A DNA stretch of 64,000 bases from Winslowiella toletana (GTDB lineage: Bacteria > Pseudomonadota > Gammaproteobacteria > Enterobacterales > Enterobacteriaceae): the NCBI RefSeq assembly GCF_032164335.1, contig NZ_CP134152.1, positions 1,922,001-1,986,000 on the forward strand. The letters are read 5' to 3'. The notes below the pieces were generated by a model. That model was given only the letters and a program-made list of their open reading frames with translations. It ran no database searches and was not told the DNA's origin. The position numbers and the translations under genes are program-made. Below are positions 25,952-35,939 of this stretch, piece after piece. Position 1 is the first letter of the stretch. Each line of letters begins with the position of its first letter.

Positions 25952-27424
25952 ATGGTCGAAGCGTTTGCTGTCAACGCTGATACGGACAATGCGGCTGGCG
26001 AGATCCGACTGGCGCGTGCGGTTGCGCCACAGGTTGACGGTCATCCCCAGCACAGCGGTATACATCCGCTGGAAGATGGCATGGATGCATTTGCCGCACG
26101 CTATTTTCTGATATCAATGGCCGAACGCACCCTCGATATTCAGTATTACATCTGGCAAAACGATATGTCGGGGCGTTTACTGTTCAGTGCGCTGCTTGAG
26201 GCCGCCGCGCGCGGTGTGAAAGTGCGGCTGTTGCTCGACGATAACAACACCATGGGGCTGGATGAGACGCTAAGCGAGCTGAACCGGCATCAGAATATCC
26301 AGATTCGTCTGTTTAATCCCTTCTCCTTTCGTACCCTGCGTGCGCTCGGCTATCTCACCGACTTTGCTCGTCTTAACCGGCGGATGCATAACAAAAGCTT
26401 TACTGCCGACGGTACGGCAACCATTGTTGGCGGGCGTAATATCGGCGATGAGTATTTTGGCACCGGTGATGAACCGCTGTTTTCCGATCTTGACGTGATG
26501 GCGCTCGGCCCGGTGGTTAAAGAGGTCAGTGCTGATTTTGAGCGTTACTGGCACAGCCGGGCGGTCTCGGCACTGAACTCAGTCGTGGAGAGCAGCAGCG
26601 ACGAACCGCTTTCTGCGGTGCAGCTGCCGGCCGCCTGGCGTGATAATCCGCAGGTACAGCAATACTTACAACGTCTGCACTCCTCACCGTTCGTTGCCCG
26701 GCTGGAGAGTGGAAGTCTGGAATTAATCTGGGCCAAAACCCGCTTGCTGAGCGACGATCCGCGCAAAGGGCTGGGCAAAGCGAAAGCCTCGACGCTGTTG
26801 CCGCAGCGCATGCTGGAGGTCATCGGTAAACCCCAGAGGCAGTTCGATATTATTTCGGCCTATTTCGTGCCGACGCGCGCGGGCGTGGCACAACTGCTGG
26901 CGCTAAAGCGTAAAGGGGTGAAAATCGCCATTCTTACCAATTCGCTGGCGGCTAATGATGTGTCGGTGGTTCATGCCGGCTATGCTAAATGGCGCAAAAA
27001 ACTGCTGCGCCACGGCATTACGCTCTATGAGTTAAAACCTCACAATGATAACCGTGATGCGCCGCACGACCGGGGTTTGACCGGTAATTCCGGCTCCAGT
27101 CTGCATGCCAAAACCTTTAGCGTCGACGATGAGAAAGTGTTTATTGGCTCGTTTAATTTTGATCCGCGTTCGGCAGTGCTGAACACCGAAATGGGCTTTG
27201 TTATCGAGAGCGAAGCGCTGGCCACGTCGGTCCATCAGCGTTTTGTCAGCCGGATGCGCGATAAAGCCTGGAAGTTGCGCCTTGATAAGTGGGGCAGGGT
27301 AAACTGGGTTGAATATGAAGGCGAAGCGGGCGAGGTGGTGCACAAGCATGAACCGCGCACCCGTTTTATGCAGCGCCTGCTGGTGCGCCTGGTATGGCGG
27401 TTACCGGTGGAGTGGTTGTTGTAG
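25952..27424 (+). CDS. clsC: Cardiolipin synthase C (phospholipase D family)
   Basis: 490 residues (E. coli ClsC/YmdC 473). There are two phospholipase D HKD motifs: MHNKSFTADGTATIVGGRN with His146/Lys148, and LHAKTFSVDDEKVFIGSFN with His385/Lys387. The enzyme makes cardiolipin, in E. coli from phosphatidylglycerol plus phosphatidylethanolamine with help from YmdB. It lies tail-to-tail with opgC, as in E. coli, which supports the orthology. AAGGAA precedes the ATG. No ymdB precedes it here. Confidence 0.9.
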   Translation: MVEAFAVNADTDNAAGEIRLARAVAPQVDGHPQHSGIHPLEDGMDAFAARYFLISMAERTLDIQYYIWQNDMSGRLLFSALLEAAARGVKVRLLLDDNNTMGLDETLSELNRHQNIQIRLFNPFSFRTLRALGYLTDFARLNRRMHNKSFTADGTATIVGGRNIGDEYFGTGDEPLFSDLDVMALGPVVKEVSADFERYWHSRAVSALNSVVESSSDEPLSAVQLPAAWRDNPQVQQYLQRLHSSPFVARLESGSLELIWAKTRLLSDDPRKGLGKAKASTLLPQRMLEVIGKPQRQFDIISAYFVPTRAGVAQLLALKRKGVKIAILTNSLAANDVSVVHAGYAKWRKKLLRHGITLYELKPHNDNRDAPHDRGLTGNSGSSLHAKTFSVDDEKVFIGSFNFDPRSAVLNTEMGFVIESEALATSVHQRFVSRMRDKAWKLRLDKWGRVNWVEYEGEAGEVVHKHEPRTRFMQRLLVRLVWRLPVEWLL

Positions 27425-27482
27425 CCTGAGGTATCGCAGCTAACGGCCTGCGTGAAACAGGCCGTTGGTTAAACAGGAAAAA

Positions 27483-28646
27483 TCAGCTGTTTACCTGCTG
27501 TGATGATTTTTCGACGCGCTGCGGCTTACCGGAAAACAGGAAGCGCAGCAGCGGAATGCGCAGATGAATTTCATACAGTACGAAGGCGATTCCAAAAACA
27601 AAAGCCAGTCCGACAAAGAACCCCAGCGTATTACTGCTGATGTTCGGAGTGATAAAAATGCCGTACAGCAGGGTTAACGGGTGATGCACCAGATAGATAA
27701 ACAGCGAAGCATTAACCAGATAGGTGATGCGCGGTGAGTGCGCGTTCAGCAGTTTATGGCCAAAGGCGAATACCACATTGACCATCCACAGCCCCATCAG
27801 CATGGTAATCACGGCATCAATTTCATATAACCAGCCTTCGCCAGTGCTGTAGCGCTGATTAAGCAGGTAGGCGATAAAGGCCGCCGTCGAACCCACCAGC
27901 GTCCACGGATTAAATTTGATAAACAGCGCTTTAATTGCCGGATGCTTCCACGCCATTGCGCCCAGCATAAAGAACGGCAGATAGAACAGCGTCTGCATGA
28001 TGGCGAAATTAAACAGACCATCGCTGAGTAAAGCCGGCTGGAAAATAAACAGCAGCCGACGAATGCTGCCCCAGATTAAGCCAAATCCAATAAAACTCAG
28101 CGTCAGCTGTCGCCATTTTAGTTCGGAATAGTCTGCTTTTGGCCTTTTTTCTTCGCCGCCATCGCGCAATATTTTAAACAACATTATGCCGAGCGTGGTG
28201 AGGATCACCAGCACCAGCAAAAACCATAAATGCGACACCAGATGCCACACCAGGGAATTGTATTTTTGATACAGGTCGAAGCTGCTCCAGTCACCGATTG
28301 CCGGAGTCCAGTATTTAAGCAAAAAGAACTGCGGCAGGGTCACCAGGGGAATGGCCGTCAGCATCGGAATGCCGACGCGCTCGATACGCACCTTCAACCA
28401 GCGCTGGGGCTGGTAGCGCAGGTAAAGCATAAAAGAGAAATAGCCGGAAATAACGAAGAAAACCTGCATGCGAAAAGCGTGGATAAAGTCGTTAAATAGC
28501 GTCAGCCAGTCACTGGGTTCAACACTGTTTACCGCCCACTGATGACTGGAGTAAATCAGTGACATGTGAAAGGGGATTCCCAGTAACATCAAATAAGCGC
28601 GAATTGAATCAAGAAAATACTCACGTTGTGGTTTTTTTATACTCAT
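27483..28646 (-). CDS. opgC: OpgC: succinyl transferase of osmoregulated periplasmic glucans
   Basis: 387 residues (E. coli OpgC/MdoC 385), an integral membrane protein of the acyltransferase-3 family with about ten spans. The family His is seen in the first span region ([12 protein letters not shown]). It transfers succinyl groups from the cytoplasm to the glucan backbone made by OpgG/OpgH, giving the glucans negative charge. It is divergent from opgGH with a shared 240-base intergenic region, the same arrangement as in E. coli. Confidence 0.92.
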   Translation of the reverse strand: MSIKKPQREYFLDSIRAYLMLLGIPFHMSLIYSSHQWAVNSVEPSDWLTLFNDFIHAFRMQVFFVISGYFSFMLYLRYQPQRWLKVRIERVGIPMLTAIPLVTLPQFFLLKYWTPAIGDWSSFDLYQKYNSLVWHLVSHLWFLLVLVILTTLGIMLFKILRDGGEEKRPKADYSELKWRQLTLSFIGFGLIWGSIRRLLFIFQPALLSDGLFNFAIMQTLFYLPFFMLGAMAWKHPAIKALFIKFNPWTLVGSTAAFIAYLLNQRYSTGEGWLYEIDAVITMLMGLWMVNVVFAFGHKLLNAHSPRITYLVNASLFIYLVHHPLTLLYGIFITPNISSNTLGFFVGLAFVFGIAFVLYEIHLRIPLLRFLFSGKPQRVEKSSQQVNS

Positions 28647-28886
28647 AATTATCCATTCTTTGACCGTTTTAAACCCCTGGTTCGCCCTGAACCATGCTAA
28701 AGCACGGGCTTACTTTACTGCAGCAACAAAGAGTATACTATCAGCCAAATCCGTATCCTCTAAACGCTTGAGATATCGGCGCTTAGAGGCAAAAAACACG
28801 GGAACATAATCCCGCGCAGGCTGTCGGAAACCTGAATTATCCATTAAGATTGATGGGATTGATTTAAGCACACGAAAGGGGGGGAT

Positions 28887-30452
28887 GTGCTGATTAAAAT
28901 GAAAAATGAACCAAAACTGATGAAGATGCGCTGGATTGGCGCGGCAGTTTTGCTTTCAATGTACGCAAGTTCAGGTTGGGCTTTTGGCATTGATGATGTG
29001 GCAAAACAGGCGAAAGAGTTGGCCGGTAAAGGATTCGAAGCGCCAAAAAGCAATTTGCCTTCTCAGTTACGTGACATGAAATTTGCTGATTATCAGCAGA
29101 TTCAGTTCAACCATGATAAAGCTTACTGGAGCAAGCTGAAAACCCCGTTCAAGCTTGAGTTCTATCACCAGGGTATGTATTTCGATACGCCGGTGAAACT
29201 GAACGAAGTCACCGCGACGACGGTGCGTGAGATTAAATATAATCCTGACTATTTTAATTTCGGTAACGTTAAACACGATCCGGAAACCGTGAAAAATCTT
29301 GGTTACGCCGGTTTTAAAGTGCTTTACCCGCTTAACAGCAAAGATAAAAATGACGAAATAGGCAGCTTCTTAGGCGCGAGCTACTTCCGCATTATCGGCG
29401 GCGATCAGGTTTATGGACTTTCGGCGCGTGGTCTGGCGATCGATACCGCCTTACCTTCCGGCGAAGAGTTCCCGCGTTTTAAAGAGTATTGGATTGAGCG
29501 TCCAAAACCGCAGGACAAACATCTGGTGATCTATGCATTGCTGGACTCCCCACGTGCGGCGGGCGCTTACCGTTTTGTCATCCATCCGGGTAAAGAGACC
29601 ACTGTCGACGTGCAGTCGAAAGTCTATCTGCGCGATAAAGTCGGCAAACTGGGCGTAGCACCCCTGACCAGTATGTTCCTGTTTGGGCCAAATCAGCCTT
29701 CTCCGATGGTGAATTATCGTCCGGCGCTGCATGATTCTAATGGTCTCTCGATTCACGCCGGTAACGGTGAGTGGATCTGGCGTCCGCTGAACAATCCTAA
29801 GCATCTGGCGGTCAGTACTTTCACCGTTGAGAATCCTAAAGGCTTTGGACTGCTGCAGCGCGGTCGCGATTTCAGCCAGTTCCAGGATCTTGACGATCGC
29901 TACGATCAACGTCCAAGTGGCTGGGTTGAACCGCAGGGTGACTGGGGTAAAGGACGCGTTGAGCTGGTAGAGATCCCGACTGCGGACGAAACCAACGACA
30001 ACATCGTCGCCTTCTGGACGCCGGAAACGCTGCCAGAAGCTGGCAAAGAGATGAACTTTAAATATCGTCTGCACTTCACTCGCGATGAAAGCCAGCTGCA
30101 CTCGCCGGAAACTGCTTATGTGAAGAGCACACTGCGTTCTACTGGTGATGTGAAGCAGTCTAATCTGGTGCGTCAGCCGGACGGCACCGTTGCCTTCCTG
30201 GTTGATTTTGTTGGCCCGGAAATGAGCAAGCTGGCCGACAACACGCCGGTTACCCCGCAGGTTAGCGTCGGTGATAACGGTGAAGTGGTTGAGCAAAGCG
30301 TGCGCTATAACCCGGTGACCAAAGGCTGGCGTTTAGTCTTGCGTCTGCGAGTGAAAGACAACAAACAGCCGACCGAAATGCGTGCTGCACTGGTTAATGG
30401 TGACAAAACGCTGACGGAAACATGGAGCTATCAGTTGCCTGCCAATGAATAA
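28887..30452 (+). CDS. opgG: OpgG: periplasmic glucan biosynthesis protein
   Basis: 521 residues from the GTG at 28887 (E. coli OpgG 511). The signal peptide region is [22 protein letters not shown], followed by the conserved OpgG start [20 protein letters not shown]; almost the whole chain matches the E. coli protein. It acts in the periplasm on the beta-1,2-glucan made by OpgH, forming the beta-1,6 branches. GTG 28887 has an AAAGGGGGGG ribosome site; in-frame ATGs at 28899 and 28920 (the latter matching the E. coli start) lack one, so the start is uncertain by up to 11 residues. It overlaps opgH by 8 bases. Confidence 0.93.
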   Translation: MLIKMKNEPKLMKMRWIGAAVLLSMYASSGWAFGIDDVAKQAKELAGKGFEAPKSNLPSQLRDMKFADYQQIQFNHDKAYWSKLKTPFKLEFYHQGMYFDTPVKLNEVTATTVREIKYNPDYFNFGNVKHDPETVKNLGYAGFKVLYPLNSKDKNDEIGSFLGASYFRIIGGDQVYGLSARGLAIDTALPSGEEFPRFKEYWIERPKPQDKHLVIYALLDSPRAAGAYRFVIHPGKETTVDVQSKVYLRDKVGKLGVAPLTSMFLFGPNQPSPMVNYRPALHDSNGLSIHAGNGEWIWRPLNNPKHLAVSTFTVENPKGFGLLQRGRDFSQFQDLDDRYDQRPSGWVEPQGDWGKGRVELVEIPTADETNDNIVAFWTPETLPEAGKEMNFKYRLHFTRDESQLHSPETAYVKSTLRSTGDVKQSNLVRQPDGTVAFLVDFVGPEMSKLADNTPVTPQVSVGDNGEVVEQSVRYNPVTKGWRLVLRLRVKDNKQPTEMRAALVNGDKTLTETWSYQLPANE

Positions 30453-33009
30453 GCCAATTGTAACACCCGCTGATTACATCGACTTGCTGCCTCTGTCCGC
30501 TGAGCGGAAAGAGGCGCTTCAGCACTCGCTGCCTGCTGAGGGCGAGAAAGCGGAAGTGTACAGCAAGCTTCATCATCAACTGGGCCAGAATGGCCCGGTT
30601 GAGGCGCGTCCTGACGATGCGCCTCTGGAATCGGTCAAGTCACGTATTGAAACCACGTGGCCAGATTCTGTTGCTGGTGGTGAGCAATTCGATAAAGATT
30701 ATTTAGATCGTACCACGCTGAAAGCGATGCCGCCGGTAAAGCGCTCGCTTATGTTCCCGGAAGCCTGGCGCACCAACCCGGTGGCCCGAGCCTGGGATTC
30801 GTTGCGTGGCCGTAAAAGCACCCATCGCTATGCCAGTGCCGAAGAGCAGAAAAGGGAAGATAAATGGCGTCATGTTGGCTCCATACGCCGTTACATTCTG
30901 CTGCTGCTGACCCTGGCGCAGACGGTGGTTGCCACCTGGTATATGAAAACCATTCTGCCCTACCAGGGCTGGGCACTGATCGATCCGATGGAGATGATCA
31001 ACCAGAACTGGCAGCAGTCGGTATTGCAGATCCTGCCTTACGTGTTGCAGACCGGGATACTGTTCCTGTTTGCCATTCTGTTCTGCTGGGTTTCGGCCGG
31101 TTTCTGGACCGCGCTGATGGGCTTTTTACAGCTGTTGATTGGTCGCGATAAGTACAGCATATCGTATTCAACCACGGGTGATGAGCCGATCAATCCTGAG
31201 CACCGCACCGCGTTGATCATGCCGATCTGTAACGAAGACGTTGAACGCGTGTTTGCCGGGCTGCGTGCCACCTGGGAATCCGTGGTGCGTACCGGTCAGC
31301 AACAGCACTTTGACGTTTACATCCTCAGCGACAGCTATGATGCCGATATCGCCATGGCCGAGCAAAAAGCGTGGATGGAGTTGGTGCGTGATGTCGGTGG
31401 GGAAGGGAAGATCTTCTATCGCCGCCGTCGCCGTCGTGTGAAGCGTAAAAGCGGTAATATCGATGACTTCTGCCGTCGCTGGGGCAGCCAGTACAGCTAT
31501 ATGGTAGTGCTGGATGCGGACAGCGTGATGAGCGGCGAGTGTCTGACGGGACTGGTGCGCATGATGGAAGCCAATCCTAACGCCGGTATTATCCAGTCTT
31601 CGCCGAAAGCATCCGGTATGGACACGCTGTATGCGCGCTGTCAGCAGTTTGCTACTCGCGTGTACGGTCCGCTGTTTACCGCCGGTCTGCACTTCTGGCA
31701 GTTGGGTGAGTCACACTACTGGGGCCATAACGCCATCATTCGTGTGAAACCGTTTATTGAGCACTGTGCGCTGGCTCCGCTGCCGGGCGAAGGTTCGTTT
31801 GCCGGTTCGATACTCTCCCATGACTTCGTCGAAGCCGCGTTGATGCGTCGTGCCGGCTGGGGAGTATGGATTGCTTACGATCTGCCGGGTTCTTATGAAG
31901 AGTTGCCGCCAAACCTGCTGGATGAGCTGAAACGCGACCGCCGCTGGTGTCACGGTAACCTGATGAACTTCCGACTGTTCCTGGTTAAAGGCATGCACCC
32001 GGTGCACCGTGCGGTGTTCCTGACCGGTGTGATGTCCTACCTCTCGGCACCGCTGTGGTTTATGTTCCTTGCGTTATCCACCGCCTTGCAGGTGGTGCAT
32101 ACTCTGATGGAACCGCAGTACTTCCTGCAGCCGAGGCAGTTGTTCCCGGTGTGGCCGCAGTGGCGTCCGGAGCTGGCGATAGCGCTGTTCTCGACCACGC
32201 TGGTGTTGCTGTTCCTGCCGAAGCTGCTGAGCGTGGTGTTGATCTGGTGTAAGGGTGCCAAACCTTATGGTGGTGCAATTCGCCTGTTCTTCTCGCTGCT
32301 GCTGGAAATGCTGTTCTCGGTACTGCTGGCACCGGTGCGCATGCTGTTCCACACGGTGTTTGTCGTCAGTGCCTTCCTCGGCTGGGAAGTGGTATGGAAC
32401 TCACCACAGCGTGATGACGATGCGACCCCGTGGAGCGAAGCGTTTGCCCGACATGGTTCGCAGCTGTTATTGGGTGTGGTATGGGCCGTCGGTATGGGTT
32501 GGCTGGATCTTAACTTCCTGTGGTGGCTGTCACCGATAGTCTTCTCGTTGATTCTGTCACCCTTTGTTTCGGTATTTTCCAGCCGGGCAACATTGGGACT
32601 CGGCTCGAAACGTGCCAAGCTGTTCCTGATACCGGAAGAGTACGATCCGCCGAAAGAGCTGCTGGATACCGATGCCTATCTGCATCTGAATCGCGACCGC
32701 GCGTTGAAGAATGGCTTTATGCATGCATTATTCCATCCTTCATTTAATGCGCTGGCGAGCGCGATGGCGACTTCACGTCACCTGAAAAGCGATCTGCTGG
32801 AGTATGCACGTGACCGTCGGGTTGAACAGGCATTAAGTGATTCGCCGGAAAAACTCAGCCGCGATCAGCGACTGAATTTGCTTAGCGATCCGGTGACGTT
32901 ATCGCGCCTCCACTACCGTTTGTGGCAGGATGCTGATAAGTATCATGACTGGTTTGAAAAATATCAGACATTGAAGCTTAATCCGCTGGCGATTCAGTCA
33001 GCGAAATAG
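30445..33009 (+). CDS. opgH: OpgH: glucan glucosyltransferase
   Basis: 854 residues (E. coli OpgH 847). A cytoplasmic N-terminal region, two spans near 150-230, a large family-2 glycosyltransferase domain ([32 protein letters not shown] and the DRRWCHGN product-binding motif) and further spans to about residue 720. It polymerises UDP-glucose into the linear backbone of periplasmic glucans and moves it across the inner membrane; in E. coli it also slows FtsZ assembly in rich medium. It overlaps opgG by 8 bases and is followed by a strong terminator. Confidence 0.95.
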   Translation: MNKPIVTPADYIDLLPLSAERKEALQHSLPAEGEKAEVYSKLHHQLGQNGPVEARPDDAPLESVKSRIETTWPDSVAGGEQFDKDYLDRTTLKAMPPVKRSLMFPEAWRTNPVARAWDSLRGRKSTHRYASAEEQKREDKWRHVGSIRRYILLLLTLAQTVVATWYMKTILPYQGWALIDPMEMINQNWQQSVLQILPYVLQTGILFLFAILFCWVSAGFWTALMGFLQLLIGRDKYSISYSTTGDEPINPEHRTALIMPICNEDVERVFAGLRATWESVVRTGQQQHFDVYILSDSYDADIAMAEQKAWMELVRDVGGEGKIFYRRRRRRVKRKSGNIDDFCRRWGSQYSYMVVLDADSVMSGECLTGLVRMMEANPNAGIIQSSPKASGMDTLYARCQQFATRVYGPLFTAGLHFWQLGESHYWGHNAIIRVKPFIEHCALAPLPGEGSFAGSILSHDFVEAALMRRAGWGVWIAYDLPGSYEELPPNLLDELKRDRRWCHGNLMNFRLFLVKGMHPVHRAVFLTGVMSYLSAPLWFMFLALSTALQVVHTLMEPQYFLQPRQLFPVWPQWRPELAIALFSTTLVLLFLPKLLSVVLIWCKGAKPYGGAIRLFFSLLLEMLFSVLLAPVRMLFHTVFVVSAFLGWEVVWNSPQRDDDATPWSEAFARHGSQLLLGVVWAVGMGWLDLNFLWWLSPIVFSLILSPFVSVFSSRATLGLGSKRAKLFLIPEEYDPPKELLDTDAYLHLNRDRALKNGFMHALFHPSFNALASAMATSRHLKSDLLEYARDRRVEQALSDSPEKLSRDQRLNLLSDPVTLSRLHYRLWQDADKYHDWFEKYQTLKLNPLAIQSAK

Positions 33010-33015
33010 TAAAAA

Positions 33016-33042
33016 GGCGGCAGAAATGCCGCCTTTTTTTTT
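33016..33042 (+). terminator. Terminator after opgGH
   Basis: GGCGGC (33016-33021), loop AGAAAT, GCCGCC (33028-33033), then nine T. It is a classical intrinsic terminator 7 bases after the opgH stop. Confidence 0.93.
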
Positions 33043-33078
33043 ACCAATGGTTCACAGATGATTACCGAGAGAATATGC

Positions 33079-33321
33079 ATGACTGGCAAATTTGGCCGAG
33101 TGGCTGTTATTGCTGTAAGCCTGCTGACCTTAACCGGGTGTGGCAGTATTATCAGCAGAACCGTGCCCGGACAGGGACACGGTAATCAGTACTATCCTGG
33201 CGTGCAGTGGGACGTGCGTGATACGCCGTGGCGTGTTCTCACCATCATCGATCTGCCACTGTCATTAGTGGTCGATACGCTGCTGCTGCCGGTCGATGCG
33301 CAACATGGCCCCTACGAGTAA
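33079..33321 (+). CDS. yceK: YceK-family lipoprotein
   Basis: 80 residues (E. coli YceK 75), DUF1375. The signal peptide ends in lipobox LTGCGS (Cys near residue 20), and the mature part contains YYPGVQWDVRDTPW and DLPLSLVVDTLLLPVD, typical of the YceK/YidQ family. GAGAG lies 7-8 bases before ATG 33079, so I prefer it to the in-frame ATG 33058. The role is unknown in E. coli also. The stop codon abuts the msyB stop on the other strand with no gap. Confidence 0.85.
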   Translation: MTGKFGRVAVIAVSLLTLTGCGSIISRTVPGQGHGNQYYPGVQWDVRDTPWRVLTIIDLPLSLVVDTLLLPVDAQHGPYE

Positions 33322-33735
33322 TTAACGATCATCATCCGCGTAGAGATTATCGGCGTCAGTATTGTCGTCTTCCCACTCTTCAGCGGCCGCTCTGCCTTCT
33401 TCAGTATCGACGGACGGTTCCAGCTGGAACTCTCCTTCATCCCACTCATGCAGCGTGTTTTCTGCCTGCCACTCCTGGCGCAGCTCAATTTCATCGAAAT
33501 CACCATCAAAGATCGACTGTGCCGCTTCACCGCTGCGGATCGGCAGGCATTCGCCTTCGTCACCTTCATCAGTGAAGAACTCTGCCTGCCACATGATATC
33601 GCCATCCTGCATCACGTATTTTTGCAGATTAAACTGGGCGATTGAGGCTTCATCCTCAGTCAGCTCCGGGTTATTGGCCAGATACTCTTCACGCGCGTTA
33701 TCAATAGCTTCTTCCAGTGTTGAGAACATGCTCAT
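33322..33735 (-). CDS. msyB: MsyB: acidic cytoplasmic protein
   Basis: 137 residues (E. coli MsyB 124), very rich in Asp/Glu, beginning MSMFSTLEEAIDNAREEYLA and with the conserved WQAEFFTDEG segment. In E. coli it was found as a multicopy suppressor of secY/secA defects and is induced in stationary phase; the molecular role is not established. GGAGAA 7 bases before the ATG supports the start. It is convergent with yceK. The E. coli neighbour mdtG, which would follow, is replaced by unrelated genes. Confidence 0.9.
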   Translation of the reverse strand: MSMFSTLEEAIDNAREEYLANNPELTEDEASIAQFNLQKYVMQDGDIMWQAEFFTDEGDEGECLPIRSGEAAQSIFDGDFDEIELRQEWQAENTLHEWDEGEFQLEPSVDTEEGRAAAEEWEDDNTDADNLYADDDR

Positions 33736-34100
33736 CAGTTTTTCTCCCTGATCAAGTTAGGCTTAATCTGACAAGGATAGTCGAAGATCTGGCAGGGTAA
33801 CTGCGATGATGAAAAAAAAATTAAGGTCAATTTATACCCAGCTATCATGGGGTTAGCCGGAGGACCGGTTGGTGACTGATTTTTTCGTCGGAAAGTGCAT
33901 AAACTCAGCGGTTGAAAAGCTAATTGATAATGATGAGATTATTATTTTAATTAAAATTAATATTATTAAGCATAATTAAATCTGCATATTTAATTTTTTA
34001 TCTGAGGCTCTGTTAAATATCACAACAGATCGTATATTATCAGCCAGCAGTACCGAGAAGAATATGAATTAATATCGACTCACTACATGGAGATCAGGAT
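33736..34100. other. AT-rich intergenic region before the toxin gene
   Basis: About 365 bases that include the msyB promoter side and a long AT tract (33919-34040, with TAATTAAAATTAATATTATTA-like runs). Such composition favours curved DNA and silencing by H-NS. No open frame of note, no tRNA and no obvious integration site was seen. GGAG at 34089-34092 serves the next start. Confidence 0.5.
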
Positions 34101-35057
34101 ATGGATATCACCACAATGGATTTGCCTGCGCGGCTGGAAGCCTCAATAATTAAAGCAGCCCGTTTACTTCCTGAAGATATCGGCAGTCAGCTACTGGCGT
34201 TAACATCACCGGCTGCACTGGCTACCATGGCGGCGACGGTGGTTTTATGGGCAGGATCGCATTTTATCGGCACCGGTGAAATTGCAGATATTATCTTATT
34301 GGTCGTGGGCTGGGCAGCAGTTGGCGGCGTTGCCATAGACGCTGGCAGCAAACTCTGCGATTTTGCGACTAAAACCTACAATGCCAACCATGAGGCCGAT
34401 CTTGACGCCGCCGCCAGCGATCTGGCGCAGGCCATAACGCTGATCGGGGTAAATACGGTAATGGCGTTATTGCTGAAGAAGGGGCCGAGGGATACGTTCC
34501 GCACCACCTATAGAAATTCCATCGTGCCGCGCTACAGCTTAGAGGTCAATAGTGATCTGGCCAGGATAGCCGCAATGCAAAATCATAAGGGATGGCGCTA
34601 TCGACCCACATTAAAATTCACTAATGAATTACACGCTGGAAGTGGGAGCGCAGATTTTTGGGGAGATATTAAAATTGGTCGCAGATATGATCATCATCAG
34701 AAAACATCCGCTGAGGCTGCTGAAGATATATTGATTACGATTTATCACGAAAAAGTCCATCAATTTCTCACACCGAAATTTTACTTGTTGAGAGAACTAA
34801 GGTGTTTTTTAAACCACAGTGGGTATCAACGATCTTTTATTCTGCGCTATATGGAAGAAATGTTGGCTGAAACTATCGCATTGATGAGAGTGAAAGGCAT
34901 ATCTAAAGAAAATATCCTGGCGGGATTAAAGTTTCCACTGAGAGACACTTATGAAATTACTTTCACCAATATTCGACAAGAAATAATCGGTATCTTTCTT
35001 GGACCAGTAATTGTGAGTGGTCTGACATACTATGTTTATTATGGAAAACAGCAATGA
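34101..35057 (+). CDS. Predicted polymorphic toxin: membrane pretoxin segment plus HExxH metallopeptidase-like domain
   Basis: 318 residues. Residues of about 8-125 resemble the pretoxin segment of type VI/Rhs-type effectors: amphipathic helix, then two Gly-rich membrane helices (MAATVVLWAGSHFIGTGEIA and IILLVVGWAAVGGVAID) and an ATKTYNANHEADLDAAASDL helix. Residues of about 175-275 hold a zinc-peptidase pattern: HEKVH at 216-220, followed about 35 residues later by RYMEEMLAETIAL, which offers Glu ligands. No signal peptide. The stop overlaps the start of a 98-residue frame, the usual toxin-immunity arrangement. AT-rich, in the place of mdtG. No vgrG, PAAR or Rhs gene is nearby. Toxin function is inferred from pattern and context. 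Confidence 0.6.
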   Translation: MDITTMDLPARLEASIIKAARLLPEDIGSQLLALTSPAALATMAATVVLWAGSHFIGTGEIADIILLVVGWAAVGGVAIDAGSKLCDFATKTYNANHEADLDAAASDLAQAITLIGVNTVMALLLKKGPRDTFRTTYRNSIVPRYSLEVNSDLARIAAMQNHKGWRYRPTLKFTNELHAGSGSADFWGDIKIGRRYDHHQKTSAEAAEDILITIYHEKVHQFLTPKFYLLRELRCFLNHSGYQRSFILRYMEEMLAETIALMRVKGISKENILAGLKFPLRDTYEITFTNIRQEIIGIFLGPVIVSGLTYYVYYGKQQ

Positions 35058-35350
35058 TCAATAGGGCAGAGGCGATGCGTAACGCACGGGAATTTTCAGT
35101 TAGTCGTAACCTTGGCTGGAGCGAAAGCGGAACAGCGGTTAAAAGAAAAAACATAAAGACTGAGCCATGCTGGGCTATTCACACAGCTGACAGAGAATTA
35201 TCCACGCTGCACTGGACTGAGGGCCGGATGGTTACGTACTTTATCGTTTACATCAGTATGGTGACCGGAAAATGTATTGCCTGGCAGTTTCTAAATCGTG
35301 GGCTGAACATCGTTGTCCAACATCAAATCGTTCATACTGATCTGACGTGA
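35054..35350 (+). CDS. Probable immunity protein for the upstream toxin
   Basis: 98 residues overlapping the toxin gene by ATGA (4 bases), which couples their translation. It has no signal peptide or clear membrane helix, only a moderately hydrophobic stretch near residues 59-70 (MVTYFIVYISMV). The N-terminal MINRAEAMRNAREFSVSRNL and WAIHTADRELSTLHW give the look of a small alpha/beta protein. I do not recognise a named family. Small size, coupling and position immediately after a predicted effector make immunity the best guess. If the toxin acts in the cytoplasm, a soluble inhibitor would fit. Confidence 0.5.
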   Translation: MINRAEAMRNAREFSVSRNLGWSESGTAVKRKNIKTEPCWAIHTADRELSTLHWTEGRMVTYFIVYISMVTGKCIAWQFLNRGLNIVVQHQIVHTDLT

Positions 35351-35465
35351 TTGAAGTGGAGTTAATCCACTGATACCGCTAATTTTTCGGATTTTATCCA
35401 AAGGATTTTTCCCATACAATCTGTAAGAGTACTATCATTAGAGAAAACTCCAGAGGGTTTACAAG

Positions 35466-35660
35466 ATGGACTACATGCAGGACTCCGCTTACCACCATGT
35501 TGAAGAGACACAGTCGACAATCACCATCACCAGAAAGCAAGGTGCCCGCTGCGAGCACTTCAACAAAATCGTTGAGCTGGTGATGAACGATTATCGGGAT
35601 GCCAAAACCCATATTGACAGTGAAAGCGGCGGTTATGATAAGCTGATTATTCTTAAATAG
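35466..35660 (+). CDS. Small protein of unknown function (64 residues)
   Basis: A charged soluble protein (MDYMQDSAYHHVEETQSTIT...) with Cys29 and a C-terminal DSESGGYDKLIILK tail. GAGGG lies about 9 bases before the ATG at 35466. It is 115 bases after the probable immunity gene, so it may belong to the same island or be separate. No motif is recognised. An antisense frame at the same place lacks a ribosome site and is less likely. Confidence 0.5.
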   Translation: MDYMQDSAYHHVEETQSTITITRKQGARCEHFNKIVELVMNDYRDAKTHIDSESGGYDKLIILK

Positions 35661-35880
35661 TTTGCGGGCGTTAAGCTCCCCGACATTGCTATGCTAGATT
35701 TTATTAATCTCGACTCAATGTTGTAAAAATATCCATAATTAATTAATTCGATTAAATCATTACGGCAGAATTTAATTATTTTAGAGATGAATAATGGATA
35801 GGTTTAATTAATCGCAGTGAAGCGATGTGTAACGGGTTGATCAGTCAGTGGGCGGATAAATGACCCTGAATGCCATTACT

Positions 35881-35904
35881 ACAGGAGCCGAAAGCGGCTC
35901 CTGT
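35881..35904. terminator. 10-bp tetraloop hairpin between the island and lpxL
   Basis: ACAGGAGCCG (35881-35890), loop AAAG, CGGCTCCTGT (35895-35904): a perfect 10-bp stem, 36 bases beyond the lpxL stop. The tails on either side are only mildly T-rich (ACATTTTC on the + strand). It probably ends lpxL or + strand transcription. Its core is nearly the same as the hairpin after the APE operon at 18458. The rest of the 279-base gap (35661-35939) shows nothing recognisable. Confidence 0.55.
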
Positions 35905-35939
35905 ACATTTTCAATTAATTATAGGGCGGCGTTCTGCAC

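Noticed and set aside
29451..30296. 281-residue frame antisense to opgG
   Set aside because: Long only because of codon bias on the opposite strand; opgG matches a known family over its entire length.
33362..33751. 129-residue Ser-rich + strand frame
   Set aside because: Exact antisense of msyB, whose acidic codons read as Ser/Phe on the other strand.
33736..34100. Possible integration site or mobile element at the toxin island
   Set aside because: No tRNA gene, direct repeat, transposase or integrase was found on either side.
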